Positions 1 to 11,140 of a DNA stretch of 64,000 nucleotides are shown piece by piece (positions within the stretch are counted from its first letter, which is position 1; each line of letters starts with the position of its first letter). The notes under the pieces are model-generated. The model was not told the origin of the DNA and made no database searches. It saw only the letters and a program-made list of their open reading frames with translations. The position numbers and the translations under genes are program-made. Location of the stretch: contig VZDJ01000041.1 in NCBI GenBank assembly GCA_008694505.1, forward strand, positions 5,913,956 through 5,977,955, in the 5' to 3' direction. The DNA comes from Cyanoderma ruficeps. Its lineage: Eukaryota; Chordata; Aves; Passeriformes; Timaliidae.

Positions 1-440
1 ATCTCAATAGCAGATGCTTGGCTTCCTCACACCATCCCGATCCTCAACAGTAGCATTAACATTCATTTCTTTATTGTTATTGTTACTTTTGGCTTTCTTC
101 TACTTTCAGATGTGGTGGTATAAAAAAATTCACAGTAATGATAAACTTAATTCAGAGTTCTTGTATCTAGTTACTAGAGCATGCATGGTATCTGTCATGG
201 TCTTTTAGGCTTCACAGAAGTAGCAAATGCTTTCAGCCTTTGTGACTCCTTATGGAGAGTGCATATATTACTGTCTGGTTTTATACACACTTCATGGGAG
301 CGCAGTTCTTTTTTTACTCTCTGAGGCATAACTGCTAAAAAACACTATTTAGCTTCAAGTCAAGTGCAGGATGGTATGAAAGATGAGAGATAAAAGAGCT
401 AGGGTTTTTCAAAATATGATTGGTGTAAGAATGTTCTTTC
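1..440. other. No gene recognised
   Basis: AT-rich non-repetitive sequence. The only open frame near the left edge (14-208, plus) is a 64-codon leucine- and phenylalanine-rich stretch with no family resemblance. It arises from a T-rich tract and is not supported as coding. Confidence 0.6.
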
Positions 441-474
441 AAAAATAAAATAAAATAAAATAAAANAATAAAAT
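441..474. repeat. (TAAAA)n microsatellite with an undetermined base
   Basis: About six to seven tandem copies of a TAAAA pentamer are visible, with one N at position 466. The N suggests that reads disagreed on the repeat or that a consensus call failed, so the copy number should not be trusted. A-rich pentamers like this often mark the tail of an old retroposed element, but no element body is recognisable next to it. Confidence 0.9.
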
Positions 475-928
475 CCACCCATCTTGTTCTACAAGATCAC
501 CTGAAAGTGTGCTTAGCCTGTCTGATAGAAGTTTGACGACCAGGTAGGTATGTGATTATCTCATTGGTGGAATTACACAGGAAGTGCATCATGCTGTTGT
601 GTAAAACTATTCTGACATGCTTCTCCAGACACAAAGCACAGAACCTTTTTACCAGCCAAGCAATTGCTTTAAGTGAACTTCGGGTTTCAGTGTGCTTGGT
701 ATTGGAGAGTATTTGCGTGCTGTACATGTTGGGGTTTAGCCAACCTGTGTGGTCCCTTTTTATGGAATTCTGACATTGTGTCTTTCATTAAATCTAAACC
801 ACTTCTTACTCTCTGTAAGAGCAATATGCAAAAATATTACTGTATCCATTTCCATGGTTGATAATTTTCTTCTGCAATTTCAAAACTCACATGAACCCAG
901 TGATTTTCTCCATTATTTATTTTTACAG
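475..928. other. No gene recognised
   Basis: Overlapping short open frames occur on both strands (497-727 minus, 552-773, 673-861 and 749-994 plus). None has a domain, signal or length that suggests a gene. The right end supplies the T-rich acceptor tract of the candidate exon that starts at 929. Confidence 0.5.
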
Positions 929-1038
929 CCAACCAGGCATGTCAGTGATCATACAATGCACAGCAACTGGAGAAAAATGATCCAGAGTATGTAGTGGCTT
1001 CTCATTCTTCATTTTGATGTTTCTCCAACAACTGCCAG
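929..1038 (+). ncRNA. Candidate untranslated exon (110 bp)
   Basis: A T-rich tract ending in ttttacag gives a reasonable 3' splice site (AG at 927-928). The segment ends in CAG followed by gtaagtat at 1039-1046, a perfect match to the vertebrate 5' splice-site consensus. All three plus-strand frames contain a stop inside the segment, so if it is an exon it belongs to a 5' UTR or a long non-coding RNA. It holds a short upstream-type frame, MSVIIQCTATGEK then stop. The donor is the strongest I found in the window, but isolated good splice sites also occur by chance at this scale. Confidence 0.3.
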
Positions 1039-1046
1039 GTAAGTAT

Positions 1047-4000
1047 AAGAATCTGGTATCCACCTCTTTTTTCCTTTCTTTGTTTTATGCAAAGCTCTAA
1101 AAATCTAAGAGTTATGGTTAAACAGAGAGGCTACATGAAACTTCAGCAGGTGCTATGGCATTTCCTGTTGTAAAACTGCACTTGTTCAGGAGGGCTTCAG
1201 CTGTTTTATAGTAGGATGTTCTTTATGTGCATTTTTTTTCTCCTCTAAAAGTTTGGAAAGGGCAATCTAGGTAATGTGATTAAGTGGCTGAACACAGTAA
1301 AGGTTCCAAAAACTAGGTCATTATTGAGATTAACAACTGGATTAAAAGGATTTAGGAGAGTGGTAGGATTTTGATTTGCATATTACTCCAAAGACCTTTG
1401 ACTTATGTAAAGCCTCCTCTTAAAGACTATCAAGCCAAAGTATTACATCAAGCAATTTAGTTGTTCCAAATCACTCTTGCCTGTTTTTTGACCTTGTGTG
1501 TTATTACCCATATTTCTACACTGGAATTGTTTTACATAATTCAGTACTTGTATTGCTCCTTTGGATGTGGCAGATTCAGGAGGAGCACTGATGTGAAAGA
1601 GATAAGTTGTAAAATAATTAAATCTTATTAAGTATTAGCTATGGGATTCTTGAAGGATTTTACCTGAGAGCAATTTAGCCCAGCTGCTAAAAAAGGAGAC
1701 CTTGTTTAACAGCAGAAACCAGCAATTTAACCAAAGTCAAGTCTTCCTCAAAAGCCTCACAAATTTATTTATATTAATCTTTGTGCCACTTTATAAGAGT
1801 ATACACAGATGTTTTACTGTATGAGAAATGTATCTAAGGTCTCAAGCCTGTAACTGCTTTGAGCAATAGAGCTTGAAGGTCTGTATGGCTGAAGTCATTT
1901 ATTTAGCATCAGCTAAAGGAAAAATTAATTTTAGGGGTTACTTGGTATAAAAGTCCCTCCATTGACACCATGAGTTTGTGTTTCACCCAATGTGAGAATG
2001 TTGCTTATGGCATTTTTATGAAAGAAGCAGGGTGGGGTGCTTTTCTGTGGACAATTTAGCACACACAAATGTGACTGTGGCAAAGAGGACAGATGACATT
2101 CTGAAGATGAATGATTCTGTAAGACACAACATTTGTGACAGTAAGCAAAATAGGAGAAAAGCCCCAAATACACCACAGAGTTAGAAAAGGTAAATAATTT
2201 TAGGACTCTCAGCAGAAGTTCAGTACATGACAGATAATACTTGAAGATCATATGTTCATAAATCATAGTCTTTATATATTTTCCAGTTATTTGTATCTGA
2301 AGAGCACTATGTTTTCATGGACCTCTAACCTGACAAATGTTATGACAATTTTATTGCTCTGCTTTTAAATGGTATTGCTTTAAAATGTCTGTCTCCACTG
2401 GCCCATCCAGGGTTGGGATGATGTCATTTCAGAAATTGGTTCACTGACCCTCAACCTCAAAAGCAGAAATTCAACTCAAAAGTTCTAGTAACACCAATGT
2501 ATCTGAAAAACAGATTAATATGTGGTATATGGGATCCTTAGTTGATCTAAGGGATTCATGCAAATACGGTACTCATAATGCCTAAGTTTTTCCTCTGTAA
2601 GTCAATCTTAATTATGCAGTGAGTGAATCAATACAGAATTAAGGTCAGGGAACTGTCCAATATTTTGAGTTTAGATTTATTGTTCAGGAGTTTTAGTGTC
2701 AAGATATCACTTGCGCAAGGGTCTATCAGTAACTTTTATATTTTAAAAATCCTGAACTAAAACGTACATTTCTTATATTTGGAAAACACCAGAGTTGCTT
2801 TCAGAACCCAGCATCAGCTCTAAAAAACTATAGCTTTCAATGTTTTTTTTTTCTCTCAGGACTTTTGAATCAGAGTTATGATGGGGAACACAGCTTTTCC
2901 ACCTCCTGGCTTCATCCGCTTAATTTTGTTTGCAGTCAAACTGGATTTCTACTTCTACAGCATTCAGATTTCATTAAATGTTTTCTCCTCTCTAAAAAAA
3001 ATCTAGAAAACAATATTGTAAACGTGCATTGTGAAATGGTGTCACCACATTTTTAAATCTGGTCTTTGAAGTCCCAAGGCTGGAAGAAGATAGAAGAATA
3101 AAAAGAGGTAGAACGATAGCTGATATAGGTAAATTGACCTGGCTTATGCCTGTGGTTCTGACCAGGTGTTAGATTTTGATCCCAGGATTTTTTTTTTTTT
3201 TGTTCTATTTAATTACTGACCTTTGCCTTTAAAACATGAGGATCACAGGCTGCCTCAGTTAAAGAACTCGATATCCAAGGTGCAAATTTAGCTTATCTGT
3301 ATTGTTTCCTTATACTCTTCTTGTGTCTTGGCTGGAATGTCTTCAGAAGGAGTTGTGGAGGTCTGGCCCTATCCAAAAGTTCGTATACCCTGATGGCAAA
3401 GGCTACAACTTCAGGAGTGAGAACTGTGCCTTTGAACTTTGTTCAACTGAGGAGCTATCCAGGCCAGGAATCCTACACATCCTAGGAAAAGTGTCCTTGC
3501 CACTAAGCTGTAGCATTAGAAGTAATTTGTAGCGATAAGTGGTTGCAACTACCTTTCAGGGAGAGTCACATCTTGTTGATTTACTTTGGACATGTTGTGA
3601 GGATAGTTAGCAGATCACTTCCTTGAGGGCATTCCCATTGAGAAGTGTCATGTTGCTGGACTCCCTTCAAGTTTGAATGGAAGATAGATGCTGAAAGATC
3701 CAACTGCAATGCTCATGGTCCCATAGAAAATGGAATATTACCTGCCAGGAAACCTTATAAGCACATAAGTACAAAATAGCTAAGTGGTCTGGAGTTGTAA
3801 TATTCAGAGCTGATTTTGGTGTTTAAGAGCCTTAATGAAGTCTTTCAAAAAGACCAGAGGTTTGGAAGGCACAGCACATTGGAACAGAAGTGCTGTGACA
3901 GGGGCACACCTGTGCCAGGGGTTGTCCCCAGCTCAGCACAGAGGGGTGAGGTGCTCCTGCAGCCAACCCTGCGGCAGATCCCGGAGGAGCTGCGTGGGAG

Positions 4001-5201
4001 CCCCTCCTCACACAGCCCCTGGCTGCCTCTGAGCCGTGTGTAGCAAACAAGCACATATTGGTGGGTTGTACTGGTTCATCCCGACTGACAAAAACATGTT
4101 TATTATTATCTATTCTTGGCTTCAGTAGCTGTTTCTTGCTCTAGCAGAGGCTCCTGTTTAACGAAGGATTAAATTATGTTCTCTACAAAATGAGGAACAA
4201 ACTAAGTGATATTTCTTTTATTTTTGAGGATCAAAGCAAACATTTAAATGCACAAAATCAGGATTCTTTTAAGAGAAAATTGATTTTTAATTACTAATTC
4301 TTATTTTCAGAATCTATAACAAAGCAGTCCTGAAAGAATAATTAGTAAATCAGTTATAACAAAGCTACAGAACAACTTCATAACTTAAAGGATTAAGGAA
4401 ACATTTCTTTAAAATAATCACAGATAAACCACGAATTTTTTGCCATCATTCTTGCAAACATTATATTTTGGAAGGAGATTCCTGGTTTCTCTCCAACTGT
4501 TTCAGATCTCTGAGGCAGGGAAAAGTGACTTCAATAGAGTCAGTGGAGAAAATCAGTTCCAGAAAGAATCTCCATGCTGATAGATGAATTGTGAAGTCAG
4601 AGTGTTCAGCCAATGATGGCTTAAGCAGCTTGGCTAATACAGCTGATAAACATGCTAATAAACTCAGAAAGCTTGCTACAAAAAAATAAAAATTCAAGGT
4701 ACTGTTTGAAGATTCGTGTTCTTCAACCAAATGTATTGAAAGTATGTAATATATAGGACACAGTGAAGAAGAAAAGATGATTGCCTTTTTTTTAATGAAA
4801 ACAATATTTTCTCACAAGAAGTCACTTTAAGTAACCATGCAAAATCTGTAGTTTCACTCTTACATAAAAATAATAATAGATTAAAAAAATAAGATATGCA
4901 CACCATAAACTTCAGCAGGGCAACATAAAAAGAGCTCTAGCTCACAGGAATTGTGCAGTACATTGGAAGTTTAATGTTTGGACTTCTCAGTAACTCCAGC
5001 AGGTCTTAAGCAGTCCCAATATCTTGACTCCTTATTCAACCATCTAGATACAAAGGAGAAGCTTTTCCAAGATCCTCAAGATAACTCAAGAGGATGTCAA
5101 CAGAAAATTTCTGGTAAAAACCAGACATGATTTTATCATTTTAGGAGGTTTATTGGTTTGGAATGGTTGAGGTTTTTGTGTTTGTCAGCTTAAATGTTAT
5201 A
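1047..5201. other. No gene recognised; poly-T run and a GC-richer patch
   Basis: Mostly AT-rich single-copy sequence. A 14-base T run lies at 3188-3201. At about 3870-4045 there is a locally GC-richer patch that is open in several frames on both strands, which is a composition effect. A polypyrimidine tract plus ctctcag at 2843-2859 precedes a frame open to 3056 (about 64 codons), but no good donor follows it, so I do not call an exon. The 111-codon minus frame at 1931-2266 shows no recognisable domain. Confidence 0.5.
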
Positions 5202-5284
5202 TTGGGGGGTTTGTTTGTTTATTTGTTTGTGGGTTTTGTTTTGTTGTAGGTTTGTTGGTTTGTTTTTTTTTTTAAATCCCACAG
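5202..5284 (+). repeat. T/G-rich low-complexity tract
   Basis: Repeated gtttgttt and ggttttgttttg motifs run into a stretch of twelve or so T and end in aaatcccacag. The tract is simple sequence and also works as the pyrimidine-rich part of a 3' splice site for the candidate exon starting at 5285. Confidence 0.75.
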
Positions 5285-5432
5285 ATATGTACAGGAATAT
5301 CTGGAAGTGTTAAATTGTGGCCAAGGATTTCTTCCCCAAACAGTTTCTAATCTACAGACCTGATTCACCTGCCTTTACCTATATAGTACCTGGGCTTCTA
5401 ACCAAATTTGATGACTGTATTTCCTGTAACAG
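5285..5432 (+). ncRNA. Candidate untranslated exon (148 bp)
   Basis: A T-rich tract and cccacag give the acceptor, and aacag followed by gtaagtgg at 5433-5440 gives a near-consensus donor. All three plus-strand frames contain stops, so any exon here would be non-coding. Orientation matches the candidate exon at 929-1038, so the two could belong to one transcript. Support comes from splice-site appearance only. Confidence 0.22.
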
Positions 5433-8400
5433 GTAAGTGGATAGCTCACTTTCAGAGAGCAATTAATTCCAACCTGGATAAGATACCTTTTTTAGGATAA
5501 ACTGTTATCACCCTCAGAAAGTTTTTGTTACTTTTCATTGACTCTCACTTAGACAAAATTTTTAACTTCTAGCTGGCTAAAGTTAGGCAAATCCCATATG
5601 AAAAGACAGTTTAAATGATGAATGGGATAAGCAGGAGGGTAAGAAGAAAGCAGAACAAGAAAGGTGTTTTTAAAAATATGTTTTAGAATTGATCAGTCCA
5701 GTGTATAACCCTTATCAAATCTGTACCAGAAACTGCATTTTTTTACTAATCTAAGTTTTAATTATTTCAGTTGAAATGCAGATAACAGCTATTAGTAGGA
5801 GGAAAATGGGATTTGCCACTCAAATTCAGCCTGCTAGTCAGAAAATTCCTTGTATTACAGAAATGAACTGTCTGTCTTTCTTTTAACAAAAGGTAATGAA
5901 GATTACAGACTATTTCCATCATGATAGGTTGTCATATCAACTTAGCTTACAAGAGGTCTGACCATGCTATATTTTGAATACACCCACAAACACACATATT
6001 TCTCCAAACTCCAGTTGCAGAATGGAGTGGCTTCCAAAAATAATTGCGTCATTTTCTCTTCTTATTCCTGAGAGTACACCTGTGATATATAAATTGTATA
6101 TAAAATGTTGGAAGAAGGAGCAAAAGAATCATGAAAATTATTTCACATGGTACAGTAGCTGGGCTTATGCCATGGGGCAACGTGTGGGTCTCTGTGATTG
6201 AATTCTCTCTGTGAATTCCAGCTTCACTATATCCCCATGTATCCCAGTGTCCTCTAGTGGGTAATTTGGATGCCCATGGGGCTTTAATATACTCCAAGAA
6301 ATTTCAGTCAGCAAACAGGACTGCATGGCAGAGCTTCAAGGGTACCCACTTTGCAGCACAGACACAAGTATGAGCTATTTAAGTATGTTGTAAATAAAGC
6401 AGAGTGAATTCACTAGGGATAATTACCGAAACCCGAAACACTTGTGGCTTTAAATTGGGACTATTTTGCTACACATTCAGGAGAGCAAACTTGTGATCAA
6501 GTTCTTTAACTGCCTATATTTTATTTAGGTCATAAGGATCTTGTTCCTTGCTGCTGCCCTTATGAAGTGCTCCCACACGGAGTCTCCAAAAAACCTCTCC
6601 CGCTCCCTCTTTCCCTCTCTCTCTCTCCGCTCTCTCCTGTCCTCCCCTCTCTCCTCCCCTTCTGCAACCATTATATTCAAAGAGGAAAAATCAATAAGGG
6701 TCACACATATTTCTTTTATTTATTAACTAATTCAATTACCTCAGCTGAAATACCGATGTTTCCAGCTATATGTTTTAACGCTTTCCATGCGTGATTTATA
6801 TTGTGGAATTTACAGGCCACTAATTTTACTCTGTGTCTGATATATTGTTTTAAAACAAAACAAAAAAAAAAAAAAAATCTCTGAGAGGTATGAGATTCAT
6901 TGCAGCCTGGTTGAATTATAGCCTTGGGTAACCGTCATCTCACACAAGAGAAGAGCATCTTCTGTGGCTCTGTCTCTTCTATGCAGAGATCTGCAGTGTG
7001 AACCAAAACATCACTTACACCCATAAATTAAAAGATCCTACAGGATCAGGCAAAATCTAGACTGTGGGTAAGATGTGCTTTACACCACATCCCTAATGTC
7101 CTCGTGATCCCAGCCACAGCCCAGGCCAATCTCTCAGAGGTGAGTAGGGCTGTGCAGGCAGATCCCTCCTGGGCTGTGCCCTGGGCTGAGTCTGCACTGC
7201 TGTCATGACACCTGTGCCAGGGCTGGCATGACAGCAGTCCAGACATGCCAAGGGGCAAGACAGAGCTCGGGTCCTCACAGAACTGGAAGTCCCAAAGAGA
7301 TCTTGAGCTCTTAAACCACAAAATAAACTATTCTCTGCTACTAATGGAGTTATTGGATATGTGCCGTTCAGTGGAACTAAAAACCCAATATTTTTAGAGC
7401 AGAAGGATCAAGAAAAAACAAAATTGTCAGTGGTTCAGGCCAAAAAACTATGGACAAGGTATTCTTTGAGTTTCTGTTTATGTAATTTATTAAACAAATC
7501 TCACATTGCAGAATCCAGGAAAGAATTTATGTGGAAACATGATTCTTTCTCTCTCTTTCTAGACAGTAGAAAGGAAATCAAACTATATGAAGCTTAAGGA
7601 AATATGAGGATGCAAAATTAGGCCAAGCTGCATCATGAAAGTGAAATTTGTGGCTGTAATTCATGATGGTTTGAGGGTGGGGGGTGTATCACTTTTGTTT
7701 TAGTTTAGTGAAAAGATTCACTTTAGGTGAGGCCTTGTGGTTTATTTTTTCACCTTGGATTTTGGATTGTCTTTTTCTGTCAGTATGGTCAGTCAACACC
7801 AAAGGATTAAATCCAAGAGTCAAAATTTAAAAGGCTGGTGACACTCCTGTCAAAGGTACAGACTAAATTTACACACTGGTATAGACAAAACTCCAAAGAA
7901 CAGAGACACCTTTATAGTAATTTTACCTGCAAAAAATAGACCTTAGATAAAAATGGAAAAACCCCCTCAGTTTTGTAGTCAAAGACAGTTGTTCTCCTTT
8001 ATACTTTTTCTTAACACTTCTAAATTTTTTTACCAAATCACAATGAATTCAAACACTGTGAAAAAAATTTATGAAAGTTGAGGTGTCATTTTTCTCTGCT
8101 TCTCTATTTTTCAGTTTCTGATTTCATCAACATCAACACCAAAAAATATTGTTAATTTGCCTCACCTTCCATGTTCTCATATGAGAAAGTAACTGAAAGC
8201 AAGAATGTTGACCTTTCAATTAATATGTTTTTAGGCTATACAATGAGTTGGATATATATTTAGGGTACTTATTTCAAGGTAATCATTAATTAATTGCATT
8301 CGTGAGGCTGTTAACAACTTTATTAACTTAATATCTCAGCATATTGCTGTCATCAGTGCTGCTATCCCAAAACTCCTCTTGAATACATTTAAAAATGCTT

Positions 8401-11119
8401 CTGAGGCTATGTGATATGCCAAAACGCCAAGACAGTCTGGGTGAGATTGATGTCACAAAAGTTTCAGTGTCTATGGTCCAGATGTCTCCTTTATGAGCCA
8501 ATTTTATAGAAAACGGAGAGAAATATAAACTCTTATGGAATTATTAATGTGACCTATCTACTTTGGGATGAGAAAAATCATGTCATTCTCTTTCTTTTAT
8601 CCCTAAAGGGGCTCTAGACCTTTGACAGCCATTCTTCAAGGGCTGTGTGATGAATTCTAACATCCCTAGCCTTAGAGATACTGTTCAGTGTATGGCAAAA
8701 TGAAGTTCTGCTCCAAATGCAATGAGCACAGGTTCCATGCTGCTGAGACAAGAATCTAGGGTAGCTTTGGGCATTTGTGTAATCTTAGTCCCACCAATAA
8801 AATGGTATCCTTTAAAAAAAATATCAAGAGCATTGCAAGAGGTAGTTAGAAAGTACTATTTTTTTAGTCACTATAATTCTGCAGAATGAATTAAAATGTG
8901 AAGTTAGCATCAGAGATCTTTTCAGTGCTGTTTAAATTTCTTTCTCTGACAGGTTATCGTCCAGATTGAACTCCACTGAACATCTTGCAAAGTTTTCATT
9001 TGTGGCCTCAGCAAAGCAAGTACTAATTTCACTTTGAGATGCCCATTCTGAGGGCACAGAATGATCCCATTTTCTTGTAGGCATCAACAAAATGGATTGC
9101 TTGGAGACCGCATGCAAAGAACTAAAGGCAGCATCTGATATGTTAGACTGAATTTCCAATTACGCCATGTCTTTGGGGTTTTTAGTTATTTCCAATGTGT
9201 GAATTCCTATGTAGTTTGTCCTCTTTCACTCTTGAGGGAATCCAGAAGATATTTGGAATCAATTTGAAACAGCTTTGATGTTCTTTCTACTTATTCTGTT
9301 CTAAAAGAGCACATTGCACTGATATTTAAACAGTGAAATTTCTATTTCAAACATCATCGTCATCTTCAGGACTGTAAATAATTGTGCATTTTTGACCCTC
9401 TTAAAGCTCCTGGAGTGTTATTCAAGATTTTTTGCGTGGGAGACCTTGATGTTGTTCAGCAATAGATTTACCTTAAATTTTATAACCTTATGCTTTCCAT
9501 TGGGTTGGCTCTATGAACATACATAGCAACAGCAAAGGCCCATTGTCAAAAGAAACCTGTCTCCATTTTAAACTCAGAAATTTCACAAAGTAGTTTATTG
9601 TATGTGAAGCCATCTTGTAATCTTAGAACATGTGGTAAAGAATTTAAATATCTATGTGCTTTTCTAGTGTGAGCAAATATATATATATATAAAAGTGTGT
9701 CTGCATGACAAAGGTTGGACACCAAGTAAAGAAGGATTGGTTGAGTATTACACAAATACCAAAAAACAAAAGAAGCTTGAGAATCTGACCATTCATCAAT
9801 ATGATTAAAAATTATAAATGGTATGCTGTGTTGCTCAGGAAATTACAGTTTATGTAAAATAAAACAACTGATGCTTCATACCCCATATGGGCTGCTCAAA
9901 AATCATTTTCTGTCCCTAGTCCTGCCTTCACAGCTCCATTTACTCAACCCCCCACTCCCCAGTTATTAGCAATTCCTCATTAGTATGCACCTGACAGTAT
10001 CCTAGGAGAATGCAGGGCTACAAATGAAAAACTCTAAAGAGGATATCAATTATTTGCTTTCATCATTGTCATCCATAGCATTTAAACAATACTCTGTCTA
10101 ATGCTGAGAACCTGCTCCTGAACTCAAACTGCATAATTATCTCCACTATTGCTATTTTAAATAATTTTCCTTTTCAAATCATCAAGTCAAGCAGTAAAAA
10201 TGAATTTTCACTAGGAAATGAGCAAACCTCTTATCTGCCCTTCAGTAAGAAAAATGGCACAGATTTTAGTTCTAAAATTTGTTTAAAGAAACAATGTGCT
10301 TTAAAATTGGTTCAATACAATGGGAAGTAAGAACTCTGCAAAAGCCCAAGGGTATCCAAATGGTGCATAAACTGTGTTTTTGGATGGATTCTGACTCATA
10401 TTCAGATATCACAGGATGTTTCCTCTCAAGTCCAAGGCCAACTGTATGGAAGGCAGAAGACAAGTAATGCAATAATTACAGGTGGAAGAAAAACAAAAGG
10501 TAAACATACTGTGCAAAATTTGAAAATCAAAGTTGGCAGACGATGATGATGACATCCTTTCCACTGAATGTTGTGACGTCTATCAGTACTGGATGAGGTG
10601 TGCCCAAGCTCTGTCCCCTGCCCTTCACAAACACCTCATCACTATTCCTTGTACCCTTCAGATTGTAAAGGGTAGTACCAAAAAGGCAAGGCACAAAGCT
10701 TGTCTCTATCCCTCTTTGACAAACCATCCAAAGGCTCTGCCAACTGCAGCCACAGCCACTCTATTTTTGTGTTTGCAAGTATTATTTTAAAGCCATTCTT
10801 GGTAAATCCAGGGTAAGACAAAAAAACTAATGGGCTTGTGGATTGAAGAATAATAGACACTTTCACCTTAGATCCTCCAAATTTCCCTATTCAGGAAAAG
10901 TAGCTGCACTAACATGAGGACAATATTTCTCCTTGAACTTGAAATTATGCAATCCACATCAAAGTACAAAGTCTCTTAAAAGTACAGCATCATTGTCCAA
11001 GGTATTAAGGTATTATTGAAAAGCTGAGTGATCTTGCAGGACTTTTTTTTAACTTATCCTGGCTGAACATTCTTCATCTGATATCTAATACTAAAGTCAA
11101 CACTAAAGTGCTGGTACTT
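5433..11119. other. No gene recognised; scattered simple repeats
   Basis: AT-rich, apparently single-copy sequence. It contains the pyrimidine tract at 6595-6663, a 16-base A run at 6862-6877 and a short AT dinucleotide run at about 9677-9690. The 91-codon minus frame at 7046-7321 lies in a GC-richer patch and overlaps another minus frame, so it is probably a composition artefact. Opposed open frames around 10270-10870 occur on both strands and show no known domain. Confidence 0.5.
6595..6663 (+). repeat. CT-rich polypyrimidine low-complexity tract
   Basis: About 69 bases composed almost wholly of C and T on the plus strand, with runs of ctctct and ccct. Such tracts can adopt triplex (H-DNA) structures. 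No exon with good splice sites follows directly. Confidence 0.85.
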
Positions 11120-11140
11120 CACACACACACACACACACAC
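11120..11140. repeat. (CA)n microsatellite
   Basis: An uninterrupted CA/AC dinucleotide run of about ten units. It is a normal vertebrate microsatellite and is likely to vary in length between individuals. Confidence 0.95.

Noticed and set aside
2860..3056. Candidate coding exon after a strong polypyrimidine tract
   Set aside because: The acceptor is good and one frame is open, but the only downstream GT sites (gtaaac, gtgtca) are poor donors.
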